Assembly: GCF_902459615.1 (NCBI RefSeq) | Contig: NZ_CABPSA010000003.1 | Coordinates: 310,001 to 374,000 of the forward strand | DNA length: 64,000 nt | Direction of reading: 5' to 3' | Origin: Pandoraea commovens | GTDB taxonomy: Bacteria > Pseudomonadota > Gammaproteobacteria > Burkholderiales > Burkholderiaceae | Part shown: positions 8,198 through 16,837 of the stretch, one piece after another | Layout of the letters: each line of letters starts with the position of its first letter | How positions within the stretch are numbered: position 1 is the first letter of the stretch | Notes under the pieces: model-generated | Told to the model about the DNA's origin: nothing | What the model saw: only the letters and a program-made list of their open reading frames with translations | The model's database searches: none | Program-made: the position numbers and the translations under genes

Positions 8198-9619
8198 GTG
8201 AATCATCCCCATCTGCCGTTCGCCGCAAAGCGTCCGTTCCCCGACGCCCTGCTCACCGAGTTGCAAGCCCTGCTGGGCGAGCGCGTGAGCACCAAGGAAG
8301 CGCTGCGCGAACATCACGGCCGGGACGAGTCTCCGTTCGACCCGATGTTGCCCGATGCGGTCGCCTTCGCGCACAGCACGGAAGAGGTCTCGCAGATCGT
8401 CAAGCTCTGCGCGAAACACAACGTCCCTATCATCCCCTACGGCGCGGGTTCGTCGCTCGAAGGTCATCTGCTCGCGGTCGAAGGCGGTTTATCGCTCGAT
8501 CTGTCGGAGATGAACCAGATCGTTTCGATCAACGCCGAGGACCTGACCGTCACCACGCAGCCCGGCATTTCGCGCAAGGCACTGAACGAAGCGCTGCGCG
8601 ACACGGGCCTGTTCTTCCCGATCGATCCGGGCGCTGACGCCAGCATCGGCGGCATGTGCGCCACGCGTGCCTCGGGCACCAACGCCGTGCGGTACGGCAC
8701 GATGCGCGAGAACGTGCTGGCCCTGACCGTGGTGCTCGCCGACGGCCGCATCATCCACACCGGCACGCGCGCCCGCAAGTCGTCGGCTGGCTACGACCTC
8801 ACGCGCCTGTTCGTGGGCAGTGAAGGCACGCTGGGCATCATCACCGAAGCCACGGTGCGACTGTACCCGCAGCCCGAAGCCGTCTCGGCCGCGATCTGCT
8901 CGTTCCCGAGCATGACGGACGCCGTGAACTGCACCATCCAGACGATCCAACTGGGCGTGCCGGTCGCACGCGTCGAATTCGTCGACGCGCTGGCCGTGCG
9001 TGCCATCAACAAGCACTCCAAGCTGGACTTGCCGGAAACGCAGACGTTGTTCTTCGAATTCCACGGCAGCGAAGCAGGCGTGCAGGAACAGGCGCAGACG
9101 GTCGAGGAACTGGCCAAGGACAACGGCGGCACCGGTTTCGAGTGGGCCACGCGCACCGAAGACCGCAACCGTTTGTGGAGTGCGCGCCATAGCGCCTACT
9201 TCGCGATGCTCCAGCTTCAGCCGGGCAGCCGTGCGGTGACGACGGACGTCTGCGTGCCGATCTCGCGTCTGGCCGAGTGCGTCGGCGAGACGGAAGAAGA
9301 CCTCAAAGGCTCCTATCTGACGTGCCCGATCGTGGGCCACGTGGGTGACGGCAATTTCCACGTCGCGATTCTCATCGATCCGGACAAACCGGCCGACATC
9401 GAAGAAGCCGAGCGCCTGAATCAGCGCATTGTCGAGCGCGCCATCCGCATGGGTGGCACCTGCACGGGCGAACATGGCGTCGGCCTGCACAAGATGGGCT
9501 TCCTCGTGACGGAACATGGCGAAGACGCCATCGACGTCATGCGCGCGATCAAGACATCGCTCGATCCACACAATCTGCTCAATCCGGGCAAGATTTTCCG
9601 GTTGCGTGCTGCGGGCTGA
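8198..9619 (+). CDS. FAD-linked oxidase, D-lactate dehydrogenase (cytochrome) / glycolate oxidase-like
   Basis: A 473-aa flavoprotein of the vanillyl-alcohol-oxidase superfamily. The N-terminal FAD-binding domain shows IIPYGAGSSLEGHLL and PGADASIGGMCATRASGTNAVRYG; the C-terminal substrate domain shows VGHVGDGNFH and GGTCTGEHGVGLHK, as in D-lactate dehydrogenases of the LDHD/Dld group. It would oxidise D-lactate or a related 2-hydroxy acid and pass electrons to cytochrome c or quinone. The GTG start at 8198 is selected because AAGGAG lies 7-12 bp upstream and similarity begins there. It precedes glcD by 7 bp, so the genes are in one operon. Confidence 0.88.
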   Translation: MNHPHLPFAAKRPFPDALLTELQALLGERVSTKEALREHHGRDESPFDPMLPDAVAFAHSTEEVSQIVKLCAKHNVPIIPYGAGSSLEGHLLAVEGGLSLDLSEMNQIVSINAEDLTVTTQPGISRKALNEALRDTGLFFPIDPGADASIGGMCATRASGTNAVRYGTMRENVLALTVVLADGRIIHTGTRARKSSAGYDLTRLFVGSEGTLGIITEATVRLYPQPEAVSAAICSFPSMTDAVNCTIQTIQLGVPVARVEFVDALAVRAINKHSKLDLPETQTLFFEFHGSEAGVQEQAQTVEELAKDNGGTGFEWATRTEDRNRLWSARHSAYFAMLQLQPGSRAVTTDVCVPISRLAECVGETEEDLKGSYLTCPIVGHVGDGNFHVAILIDPDKPADIEEAERLNQRIVERAIRMGGTCTGEHGVGLHKMGFLVTEHGEDAIDVMRAIKTSLDPHNLLNPGKIFRLRAAG

Positions 9620-9626
9620 GCGCCGC

Positions 9627-11171
9627 ATGAACGCGCCCGTGACCCCGCAAGGCCAGCCCAACCCGTCCGGTGAAACGCCGGCGGGCATCGCGCCTGTCGA
9701 CGCCGAAGCGCTGGCTGCACGCCAGCGCCAGTTGCTCGACGCGCTCGCCAGAATCCTGCCACCGCATTGCATCCTCCATCGCCGCGAGGACACCACGCCA
9801 TACGAGTGCGACGGCCTCGCCGCGTATCGCCGCGTGCCGCTCGCGGTCGTGTTGCCGGAGTCCGAATCGCAGGTGCAGCGCATTTTGCAGGCGTGCCACC
9901 AGCTCGGCATTCCGGTGGTGCCGCGCGGGGCGGGCACGAGCTTGTCCGGCGGCGCGATGCCGATATCGGACGGCCTGGTACTCTCGCTCGCGAAGTTCAA
10001 GAAAATCGTCGAAGTCGATCCGTATGCACGCACGGCGACGGTGCAGCCGGGCGTTCGCAACCTCGCGATCTCGGAAGCCGCTGCCCCGTACGGGCTTTAC
10101 TACGCGCCCGATCCGTCGTCGCAGATCGCCTGCACCATCGGCGGCAATGTTGCGGAAAACTCCGGCGGCGTGCACTGCCTGAAGTACGGTCTGACGGTGC
10201 ATAACGTGCTGCGGGTGCGCGCCATCACCATGTCGGGCGAAGCCATCGAATTCGGCTCGCTCGGCCCCGACGCGCCCGGACTCGATCTGCTATCGGTCTT
10301 CATCGGCAGCGAGGGCATGTTCGGTGTCGTGACCGAAATCACCGTCAAGCTGATACCCAAAGCCCAGACGGCGCAGGTCATCATGGCGAGCTTCGACGAC
10401 GTGGAGACCGGCGGCAACGCCGTCGCCGCGATCATCGCCGCAGGCATCATCCCTGCCGGGCTGGAGATGATGGACAAGCCGGCCACGCAGGCCGTCGAGG
10501 AGTTCGTCCACGCGGGGTACGACCTGGAGGCCGCCGCCATCCTGCTTTGCGAATCGGACGGCACGCCGGAAGAAGTCACCGAAGAGATCCTGCGCATCTC
10601 ACACGTGCTGCGCACCTCGGGTGCGACGCGGTTGCAGATTTCACGCAGCGAGGAAGAACGCCTGCGCTTCTGGTCGGGGCGCAAGAACGCCTTCCCCGCC
10701 GCCGGGCGCATCTCGCCGGACTATTACTGCATGGACGGCACGATTCCACGCCGTGCGATTGGGACATTACTCAAACGCATCGAAGGTTTGGAACAACAAT
10801 ATGGGTTGCGCTGTATTAACGTCTTTCACGCGGGAGACGGCAATATGCATCCACTCATTCTTTTTAACGGCAACGATCTGGACGAATGGCATCGCGCCGA
10901 GGCGTTCGGTTGCGACATTCTCGAGGCGTGCGTCGAACTCGGCGGCACGATCACGGGCGAACACGGCGTGGGCATCGAGAAGATCAACTCGATGTGCGTG
11001 CAGTTCTCGGCGCAGGAACGCGATGCGTTCTTCGGCGTGAAGCGCGCGTTCGATCCTGTCGGGCTGCTCAATCCGGACAAGGGCATTCCCACGCGTGCGC
11101 GCTGTGCCGAATACGGCAAGCAGCACGTGCGCGGCGGTCTGCTGCCGCACCCCGATCTGCCGAGGTTCTGA
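9627..11171 (+). CDS. glcD: Glycolate oxidase FAD-binding subunit GlcD
   Basis: A 514-aa flavoprotein subunit of glycolate oxidase (glycolate to glyoxylate). FAD-binding motifs are VVPRGAGTSLSGGAMP and DPSSQIACTIGGNVAENSGG; the C-terminal domain has NVFHAGDGNMHPLILF and GGTITGEHGVGIEK. Length is close to E. coli GlcD (499 aa) with a short proline-rich N-terminal extension. It starts 7 bp after the Dld-like gene and ends one base before the ion-channel start. Its usual partners are GlcE and the iron-sulfur protein GlcF; GlcE is encoded after the channel gene, GlcF is not in this window. Confidence 0.93.
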   Translation: MNAPVTPQGQPNPSGETPAGIAPVDAEALAARQRQLLDALARILPPHCILHRREDTTPYECDGLAAYRRVPLAVVLPESESQVQRILQACHQLGIPVVPRGAGTSLSGGAMPISDGLVLSLAKFKKIVEVDPYARTATVQPGVRNLAISEAAAPYGLYYAPDPSSQIACTIGGNVAENSGGVHCLKYGLTVHNVLRVRAITMSGEAIEFGSLGPDAPGLDLLSVFIGSEGMFGVVTEITVKLIPKAQTAQVIMASFDDVETGGNAVAAIIAAGIIPAGLEMMDKPATQAVEEFVHAGYDLEAAAILLCESDGTPEEVTEEILRISHVLRTSGATRLQISRSEEERLRFWSGRKNAFPAAGRISPDYYCMDGTIPRRAIGTLLKRIEGLEQQYGLRCINVFHAGDGNMHPLILFNGNDLDEWHRAEAFGCDILEACVELGGTITGEHGVGIEKINSMCVQFSAQERDAFFGVKRAFDPVGLLNPDKGIPTRARCAEYGKQHVRGGLLPHPDLPRF

Positions 11172-11172
11172 C

Positions 11173-12042
11173 ATGCGTCCGCTGTCGGAGTGGCTGCCGC
11201 ACGATTGGCGGCAGCGTCTTTACATCATCATTTTCGAAGCCGACACGCGCGAAGGCCGGCTGTTCGACATCGCCCTGCTGATCGCCATCGTGCTGTCGGT
11301 GCTCACGGTCGTGGTGTCCAGCGTCCCGGCAGTGCAGGCCACGATGCCGCTGCCGATGGCCATTCTCGAATGGTTCTTCACGCTGCTCTTCACGGCCGAG
11401 TACATTGCGCGACTGATCAGCGCGCACCGGCCGATGCGCTACGCGCTGTCGTTCTACGGTCTCATCGATCTGCTCGCCATCCTGCCGACCTATCTCGCGA
11501 TTCTCGTGCCGGAGCTGCATGGGCTGATCGACGTGCGTCTGCTGCGACTGATGCGCGCTTTCCGGATTCTGAAGCTCACGGCCTACGTGAACGAGGCGGG
11601 CGTGCTGAGCATTGCGCTGTACAACGCGCGTCGCAAGATCCTCGTGTTTCTCGGGTTCATCTCGATCATCGTGGTGATCTTCGGCACGCTCATGCATATC
11701 ATCGAAGGCCCCGAACACGGCTTCACCAGCATTCCGGTCGGCATCTACTGGGCGATTGTGACGTTGACGACGACCGGCTACGGCGATGTCGTGCCCGTCA
11801 CCGGACTGGGCAAGGCGATCACCGGTTTCGTGATGCTGCTCGGCTATAGCGTGATCGCGATTCCCACCGGCATCATGGGCGCCGAGATTCATTTGGCCAT
11901 GCGCCGTACGACCGTGACTACGCGCACCTGCCGCCAGTGCCAGACCGAAGGACACGACCCCGACGCACGCTTCTGCAAGCATTGCGGCAGCGAACTCGGG
12001 CCTTACCAGACCGACTCCACCCCGCCGCCCGAACCGAGCTGA
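11173..12042 (+). CDS. Voltage-gated-type potassium channel with C-terminal zinc ribbon
   Basis: A 289-aa six-helix cation channel. The S4-like helix is arginine-rich (DVRLLRLMRAFRILKL), the pore helix is followed by the K+ selectivity filter TTTGYGD at about residues 199-205, and the C-terminus has a zinc-ribbon-like four-cysteine motif (Cys253, Cys256, Cys268, Cys271 in CRQC...CKHCG). It is located between glcD (1-bp gap) and glcE (1-bp overlap, TGATG), so it is almost certainly translated from the glc transcript. What a K+ channel contributes to hydroxy-acid oxidation is not evident; setting membrane potential or pH during acid use is a guess. Confidence 0.9.
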   Translation: MRPLSEWLPHDWRQRLYIIIFEADTREGRLFDIALLIAIVLSVLTVVVSSVPAVQATMPLPMAILEWFFTLLFTAEYIARLISAHRPMRYALSFYGLIDLLAILPTYLAILVPELHGLIDVRLLRLMRAFRILKLTAYVNEAGVLSIALYNARRKILVFLGFISIIVVIFGTLMHIIEGPEHGFTSIPVGIYWAIVTLTTTGYGDVVPVTGLGKAITGFVMLLGYSVIAIPTGIMGAEIHLAMRRTTVTTRTCRQCQTEGHDPDARFCKHCGSELGPYQTDSTPPPEPS

Positions 12043-13124
12043 TGACCGACACGACCGACACCATCGAGCAATTCCGCGCCGTCATCGAACACGCCACCGC
12101 GCGCCGCGCACCTCTCCAGCTTCGCGGCGGCGGCACCAAAGCCTGGTACGGCCAGCAGCGCGTCGGTGAAGTCCTCGACACGCGTGCTTACAGCGGCATC
12201 GTCGCGTACGACCCGTCCGAGTTGGTCATCACCGCGCGTTGCGGCACCTCGCTGGCCGAGATCGAAGCCGCGCTTGCCGAGCGCAACCAGTTGCTGCCGT
12301 TCGAGCCGCCCTACTTCGGCCCGGGCGCGACCATTGGCGGGGCCGTCGCCGCCGGGCTTGCGGGGCCGCGTCGCAGCGCTGTCGGGTCGGTGCGCGATTT
12401 CGTGCTCGGCGCGAAGCTGATGGACGGCCGCGGGCATGTGCTGAATTTCGGCGGACAGGTCATGAAGAACGTCGCCGGTTACGACGTCTCACGCATGCTC
12501 GCCGGCTCGCTCGGCACGCTGGGCTTGATTCTGGAAGTGTCGCTGAAGGTGTTGCCGCAGCCGTTCGCGGAACTCACCCTGCAATTCGAGATGAACGCCA
12601 TCGACGCGGTGCGCAAGCTCAACGAATGGGGCGGTCAGCCGTTGCCGATCACGGGCAGCGCGTGGCGCAGCGATCTGCTGGTGATTCGACTGGCGGGGGC
12701 ATCGGCAGCGATCAAGGCGGCGCGCGTGAAGATGGGCGGCGAACTGGTCGACGCCATTCATGCAGCGAAGTTCTGGCACGCCATTCGCGAGCAGACCGAC
12801 AACTTCTTTGCCGATGCGGGCCCCGGACAAGCCTTGTGGCGTCTGGCGGTGCCGTCGACAGCGGAACCTCACCGTCTGCCCGGCAAGCAACTCATCGAGT
12901 GGGGCGGCGCGCAGCGCTGGTGGATTACGGACGCCGACGCGCAAATCGTGCGCTCGGCCGCGCGTCAGGATGGCGGACACGCCACGCTGTTCCGCTACGG
13001 CGAGCCGGGCGTGAGTGTCTTCACGCCGCTGCCCGCACCGGTCATGCGCATCCATCGGAATCTGAAAGCCGTGTTCGATCCCGCTGGCATCTTCAATCCG
13101 GGACGGATGTACTCCGAGTTCTGA
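12042..13124 (+). CDS. glcE: Glycolate oxidase subunit GlcE
   Basis: A 360-aa FAD-binding subunit of glycolate oxidase. The FAD domain shows LQLRGGGTKAWYG near residue 25, FEPPYFGPGATIGGAVAAGL and GGQVMKNVAGYDVSRMLAGSLG, typical of GlcE. The ATG overlaps the stop of the channel gene by one base, implying translational coupling. In most relatives glcF follows directly; here the next gene, 23 bp downstream, is on the opposite strand. Confidence 0.92.
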   Translation: MTDTTDTIEQFRAVIEHATARRAPLQLRGGGTKAWYGQQRVGEVLDTRAYSGIVAYDPSELVITARCGTSLAEIEAALAERNQLLPFEPPYFGPGATIGGAVAAGLAGPRRSAVGSVRDFVLGAKLMDGRGHVLNFGGQVMKNVAGYDVSRMLAGSLGTLGLILEVSLKVLPQPFAELTLQFEMNAIDAVRKLNEWGGQPLPITGSAWRSDLLVIRLAGASAAIKAARVKMGGELVDAIHAAKFWHAIREQTDNFFADAGPGQALWRLAVPSTAEPHRLPGKQLIEWGGAQRWWITDADAQIVRSAARQDGGHATLFRYGEPGVSVFTPLPAPVMRIHRNLKAVFDPAGIFNPGRMYSEF

Positions 13125-13146
13125 CAGGCTCAGTCGTTCGGTCGCG

Positions 13147-14748
13147 TCAGCCAGTGGCGTCCAGCAGTCGAATGACTTCGGATGCCAGTGTGCGTACGGC
13201 GCGGTCGACGTCGCGCGTGAACGGTTGTCCGCCGTTGATGCGCAAAAAGTTGTCATAGCGCGACGAGTTGGAAAAGAGGCTGCCCGGCGCGACGCGAATG
13301 CCTTTCGCCAGCGCCGCGTCGAACAGCTTTTCGGAACTCACACTCCCCGGCATTTCCACCCACAGACTCAGGCCACCGGCGGGTTGCGTCAGACGAGTGC
13401 CCGCCGGGAAGTACGTGGCGATCGCTTCGGCCATCGCCCCGCGGTGTTCGCGCAACTGCACGCGCAGGCGTCGCAAATGACGGTCGAAACGCGGCGAATC
13501 CATGAATTCGCCCATCGCGATCTGCGCCAGCGCTTCGTTCGGACGCGTCTGCGCGTACTTCAGCATCTCCACCCGCCACTGCCATTTGCCACCGGCGATC
13601 CAGCCCAGACGCATGCCGGGCGCGAGCGTCTTGTGCAGCGACGCGCAGTGAATCACGTTGCCCGTCGTGTCCCATGAGCGAATCGCGGCGGGAATGTTGC
13701 CGTCGTCGCCGAGCGACGAGTAGGTGTCGTCTTCGATGATGGCGATACCGCGCGATTCGGCCCACTTCACCAGTTGCGCCTTGTGCGCGTCTGGCATGAC
13801 GGAACCGAGCGGGTTCTGGAAATGCGGCACGACAATCACGGCCTTGATGTTGTCGTAGGTCTGACTGGCTAGCTCCAATGCGTCGAGCGAAATCCCGGTT
13901 TGCGGACTCGTTGGAATCTCCAGCACCCGGATGCCCATGCTCTCCAGCGTCTGCAACAGCGCGTAGTACGTGGGCGATTCGACCGCGACGACATCGCCCG
14001 CACTCGCCACAGCGCGCAGCGCCAGGTTGATCGCCTCGATGCAACCGTGCGTGACGACGATCTCTTCCGGATTGATGTTCATACGCGCTTCGAGCGCCCG
14101 ACGGGCAATCGCCGAACGGAAACGCGCTTCGCCGCCGCCCGGCGGCGGGGTGCCGTAGAGCAACGGGTGATCGCGCAGCGCCCGCATGGTCGCCTGCCGT
14201 AGTTCGTTCACCGGATACAGAGACGGCGAGCCGTGCGCGACCGCGAGATTGACTTTGACGTCTGCCTGGAGACCGCGCGCGAGGATCGACGACACGCGCT
14301 GATTAATCCCCACATACTGCATCAGGTCAGGCACCCAAGGACGCGGCTCAGCCACCGGCACGACACTCGCCCGTGCGGGCGTGCGCACGAAGTAGCCGGA
14401 ACGCGGACGCGCTTCGAGCAAGCCCTGCGCTTCGAGGTGACGACACGTCTGCAACGCCGTCGACAGGCTGACCTGATGGCGCTCCATGAGCGCACGCACG
14501 CTGGGCATGCGCGCGCCCGGGGCAAGCGTGCCCGCTTCGATGGCGTGACGGTAGTGATCGGCCAGTTGGCGGTAGAGGGGCGTGCGCTCTTCGGCGGCGG
14601 CAGACGGCGCTGTCGATTCAGGTGTCGACGCGGGCGTCAGGCCAGGCGTCGGGGCAACTGACGTCAAAGACATGGCAGGTGTCTCGTCGGAGACAGAAGG
14701 GTCGGAGAGGTTTGAGCGGGCGGCGTCCATGCGCAGATGATCCGGCAT
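13147..14748 (-). CDS. MocR-type regulator (GntR HTH plus aminotransferase-like domain)
   Basis: A 533-aa fusion. After a low-complexity Thr/Pro/Ala-rich N-terminus (residues 1-55), a GntR winged helix-turn-helix (PLYRQLADHYRHAIEAG, ARMPSVRALMERHQVS) is followed by a fold-type I aminotransferase-like domain with the PLP lysine in HCASLHKTLAPGMRLGW. MocR proteins bind PLP and regulate pathways such as GABA, taurine or PLP synthesis. The start is uncertain: 14748 has only a weak ribosome site and internal ATGs at 14730 and 14673 are possible. It converges on glcE, and diverges from the small gene at 14907. Confidence 0.88.
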   Translation of the reverse strand: MPDHLRMDAARSNLSDPSVSDETPAMSLTSVAPTPGLTPASTPESTAPSAAAEERTPLYRQLADHYRHAIEAGTLAPGARMPSVRALMERHQVSLSTALQTCRHLEAQGLLEARPRSGYFVRTPARASVVPVAEPRPWVPDLMQYVGINQRVSSILARGLQADVKVNLAVAHGSPSLYPVNELRQATMRALRDHPLLYGTPPPGGGEARFRSAIARRALEARMNINPEEIVVTHGCIEAINLALRAVASAGDVVAVESPTYYALLQTLESMGIRVLEIPTSPQTGISLDALELASQTYDNIKAVIVVPHFQNPLGSVMPDAHKAQLVKWAESRGIAIIEDDTYSSLGDDGNIPAAIRSWDTTGNVIHCASLHKTLAPGMRLGWIAGGKWQWRVEMLKYAQTRPNEALAQIAMGEFMDSPRFDRHLRRLRVQLREHRGAMAEAIATYFPAGTRLTQPAGGLSLWVEMPGSVSSEKLFDAALAKGIRVAPGSLFSNSSRYDNFLRINGGQPFTRDVDRAVRTLASEVIRLLDATG

Positions 14749-14906
14749 CAGGCACCACCAGAACAGATACAGATTTACTGATTCGGGATCGTAACAGATT
14801 GCCTCACGCCCATCTGTTACGGGCGAAACAGCCGGACTGTGTGCCTACCGGGGCGGCGGCGCGGCCGATACGCTGTAGTCGTCTGTTCACTGCACCGGAG
14901 TCCATC

Positions 14907-15269
14907 ATGGCCAAGCCCTCTTCCACATCTCAGCCCCCTCTGCCCATCGACGTCACGCTCGCGCCGGGCCAGTCGTTTCACGGATACGTGAGCCAGGGCA
15001 CGGTGCTGCACGTCGGGCAAGGCCGGGTGGTGCTCACACCGGCGTCGCGCTGGCTGGCCAATAGTGTCTGGCGCACCGATGTCTCGCTGGCAGCGGGCCA
15101 CGTCTTTGTCACGGAGACCGGCGGCTGGATCACGCTCGCGAGCGATGTGGGCGCGCGAGTCGCATGCCGGGAAGAAGTGGCGGCGTCACCGTCCGGCGTT
15201 GCACCGGGACGGCAGTTGGCAGGACGTCTCGAACGCCTGTTCTGGCGGTTTGGACTTCATTTCCGGTAA
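14907..15269 (+). CDS. Small DUF2917-like protein
   Basis: A 120-aa protein with a short beta-rich core (PIDVTLAPGQSFHGYVSQGT, VLHVGQGRVVLTPAS, LAAGHVFVTETGGWITLAS), which resembles the DUF2917 pattern of a repeated 'glycine-x-hydrophobic' strand series; the assignment is from memory of the pattern. The function is unknown. The CCGGAG ribosome site at 14895-14900 supports ATG 14907. No signal peptide or membrane helix. Divergent from the MocR gene, so it may be a target of that regulator (inference). Confidence 0.6.
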   Translation: MAKPSSTSQPPLPIDVTLAPGQSFHGYVSQGTVLHVGQGRVVLTPASRWLANSVWRTDVSLAAGHVFVTETGGWITLASDVGARVACREEVAASPSGVAPGRQLAGRLERLFWRFGLHFR

Positions 15270-15338
15270 ATCCACGGCGAGCGACCGGCCGTTCCCCGAC
15301 AAACGCTGCGTCGACAGGCAGATTCGGCCAACGACGGC

Positions 15339-15836
15339 TCAAGCCGGTAGCAACCTCTCAATGTCGGCACGAATCGCTTCGGGCTTGGCGGTCGGCGCAT
15401 AGCGCGCGATCACATTACCCGACGCGTCGACGAGAAACTTGGTGAAATTCCACTTGATCGCCTTCGTTCCGAGCACGCCGCGCTTTTCCTGCGTCAGATA
15501 GTCGTAGAGCGGCGCTGCCTGAGGGCCCTTGACGTCGACCTTGGCGAACATCGGAAAGCTCACATGAAAGCGCAGATCGCAGAAGCTGCGAATCGCCTGC
15601 GCGTCGCCGGGCTCCTGTTTGCCGAACTGGTTGCACGGGAACGCCAGCACCTCGAAGCCGCGCGGGCCGAGTTGCTCGTAGAGCGTCTGAAGACCGGCGT
15701 ATTGCGGCGTAAAGCCGCATTCGCTGGCCGTATTCACGATCAGCAGGACCTTGCCGCGATATTGCGACAGGCTCACGGACTCGCCGGCGAGCGTCTGGAC
15801 GGAAAAATCGTACACGCGCTGCGGTTGGGCGCTCAT
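15339..15836 (-). CDS. Glutathione peroxidase family protein
   Basis: A 165-aa thiol peroxidase of the GPx family. Active-site residues are visible: Cys40 in NTASECGFTPQY, Gln74 in FPCNQFGKQEPG and Trp129-Asn130 in KWNFTKFLVD. It is the cysteine (not selenocysteine) form, which usually reduces hydroperoxides with thioredoxin or glutathione. AAGGGAGA about 6 bp upstream supports ATG 15836. Cytoplasmic, single gene on this strand. Confidence 0.93.
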   Translation of the reverse strand: MSAQPQRVYDFSVQTLAGESVSLSQYRGKVLLIVNTASECGFTPQYAGLQTLYEQLGPRGFEVLAFPCNQFGKQEPGDAQAIRSFCDLRFHVSFPMFAKVDVKGPQAAPLYDYLTQEKRGVLGTKAIKWNFTKFLVDASGNVIARYAPTAKPEAIRADIERLLPA

Positions 15837-15936
15837 CGGCGTCTCCCTTTGGATGTTGGCACCGCGCAGTCTGCCACAACGCCGGTCCGGCGGGCGCTCA
15901 GCGCGTCTGCCTCGCGCTTTTGTCGGACACCCGCCA

Positions 15937-15992
15937 CGGGTAGCACCTAGTTATTTGCCGGGTAGCACCTCAGGTGCGTGCACGGCTATAAT
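15937..15992 (+). promoter_or_regulatory. Promoter of yggS-proC with a 12-bp direct repeat upstream of the -10
   Basis: CGGGTAGCACCT occurs twice, at 15937-15948 and 15959-15970, start to start 22 bp, i.e. two helical turns. A perfect TATAAT lies at 15987-15992; the -35 position (about 15964-15969) falls inside the second repeat and does not match consensus. This layout is what a regulator-dependent promoter looks like; no regulator is identified. Confidence 0.5.
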
Positions 15993-16057
15993 CGTTCGCT
16001 CAACCCCGATCCCGCCGATCCTGCCGAAGAATCTGCCGAACCCGCCGAACTTGTCTT

Positions 16058-16771
16058 ATGTCGACCATCGCAGCACATCTCGACGACGTCCTCTCCCGGA
16101 TTTCCCGCGCGACCGCCGATGCCGGACGACCGGCAGGCAGCGTGCGTCTGCTTGCTGTCTCGAAGACGTTCGGCGCGGATGCCGTGCGCGAAGCGGTCGC
16201 CGCCGGTCAGCGGGCGTTCGGTGAGAACTACGTGCAGGAAGCCCTCGACAAGATCGCGGCGACGGACGACGCCCGCGTCGAAGGCGAACCACTGGAATGG
16301 CATTTCATCGGGCCGCTGCAAAGCAACAAGACGCGTCCGGTGGCAGAGCATTTCGACTGGGTCCACTCCGTCGACCGGCTTAAGATTGCCGAACGCCTGA
16401 GTGCGCAACGCCCGGCGGATCTGCCGCCATTGCAGGTCTGTCTTCAGGTCAACATCAGCGGCGAAGCGAGCAAGAGCGGCGTGACGCCCGACGAGGTGCC
16501 CGCTGTCGCGCGCGCCATCGCGGCACTGCCGAATCTCACGCTGCGCGGCCTGATGGCGATTCCGGAACCGGAAGACGATCCATCGCGTCAGCGCGAGCCA
16601 TTCAAAGCGGTGCACGAACTCTTCGACACCCTGCGCGCAGAGGGTCTGGCGCTCGACACACTTTCGATGGGCATGTCGGGCGACCTCGAAGCGGCCGTGG
16701 CAGAGGGTGCGACAATGGTGCGCATCGGCACCGCGATTTTCGGCGCACGCGATTACGGCTCACGGGCCTGA
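16058..16771 (+). CDS. yggS: YggS family pyridoxal 5'-phosphate homeostasis protein
   Basis: A 237-aa PLP-binding protein (PLPBP/YggS/ProY family). The PLP lysine sits in LLAVSKTFGAD (about residue 36), followed by FGENYVQEALDK and WHFIGPLQSNKT, and the phosphate-binding C-terminal SMGMSGDLEAAVAEGATMVRIG. Family members control intracellular PLP levels and amino-acid homeostasis. The adjacent proC in the same direction, 66 bp downstream, is the usual bacterial pairing. The 5' leader (16013-16050) contains repeated CTGCCGAA/CCGCCGAA units of no obvious role. Confidence 0.94.
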   Translation: MSTIAAHLDDVLSRISRATADAGRPAGSVRLLAVSKTFGADAVREAVAAGQRAFGENYVQEALDKIAATDDARVEGEPLEWHFIGPLQSNKTRPVAEHFDWVHSVDRLKIAERLSAQRPADLPPLQVCLQVNISGEASKSGVTPDEVPAVARAIAALPNLTLRGLMAIPEPEDDPSRQREPFKAVHELFDTLRAEGLALDTLSMGMSGDLEAAVAEGATMVRIGTAIFGARDYGSRA

Positions 16772-16837
16772 AACGCGAGGCGCGAACACAGCAGCAACGA
16801 ACTACACGCAACGACATACGCAACGCAAAGGATGGTT

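Noticed and set aside
8489-10060. 523-codon open frame opposite the Dld-like and glcD genes
   Set aside because: Antisense shadow of two well-supported flavoprotein genes.
16013-16050. CTGCCGAA/CCGCCGAA repeats considered as a CRISPR-like or regulatory array
   Set aside because: Short, imperfect, contiguous 8-12-bp units without spacers; probably simple sequence in the yggS leader.
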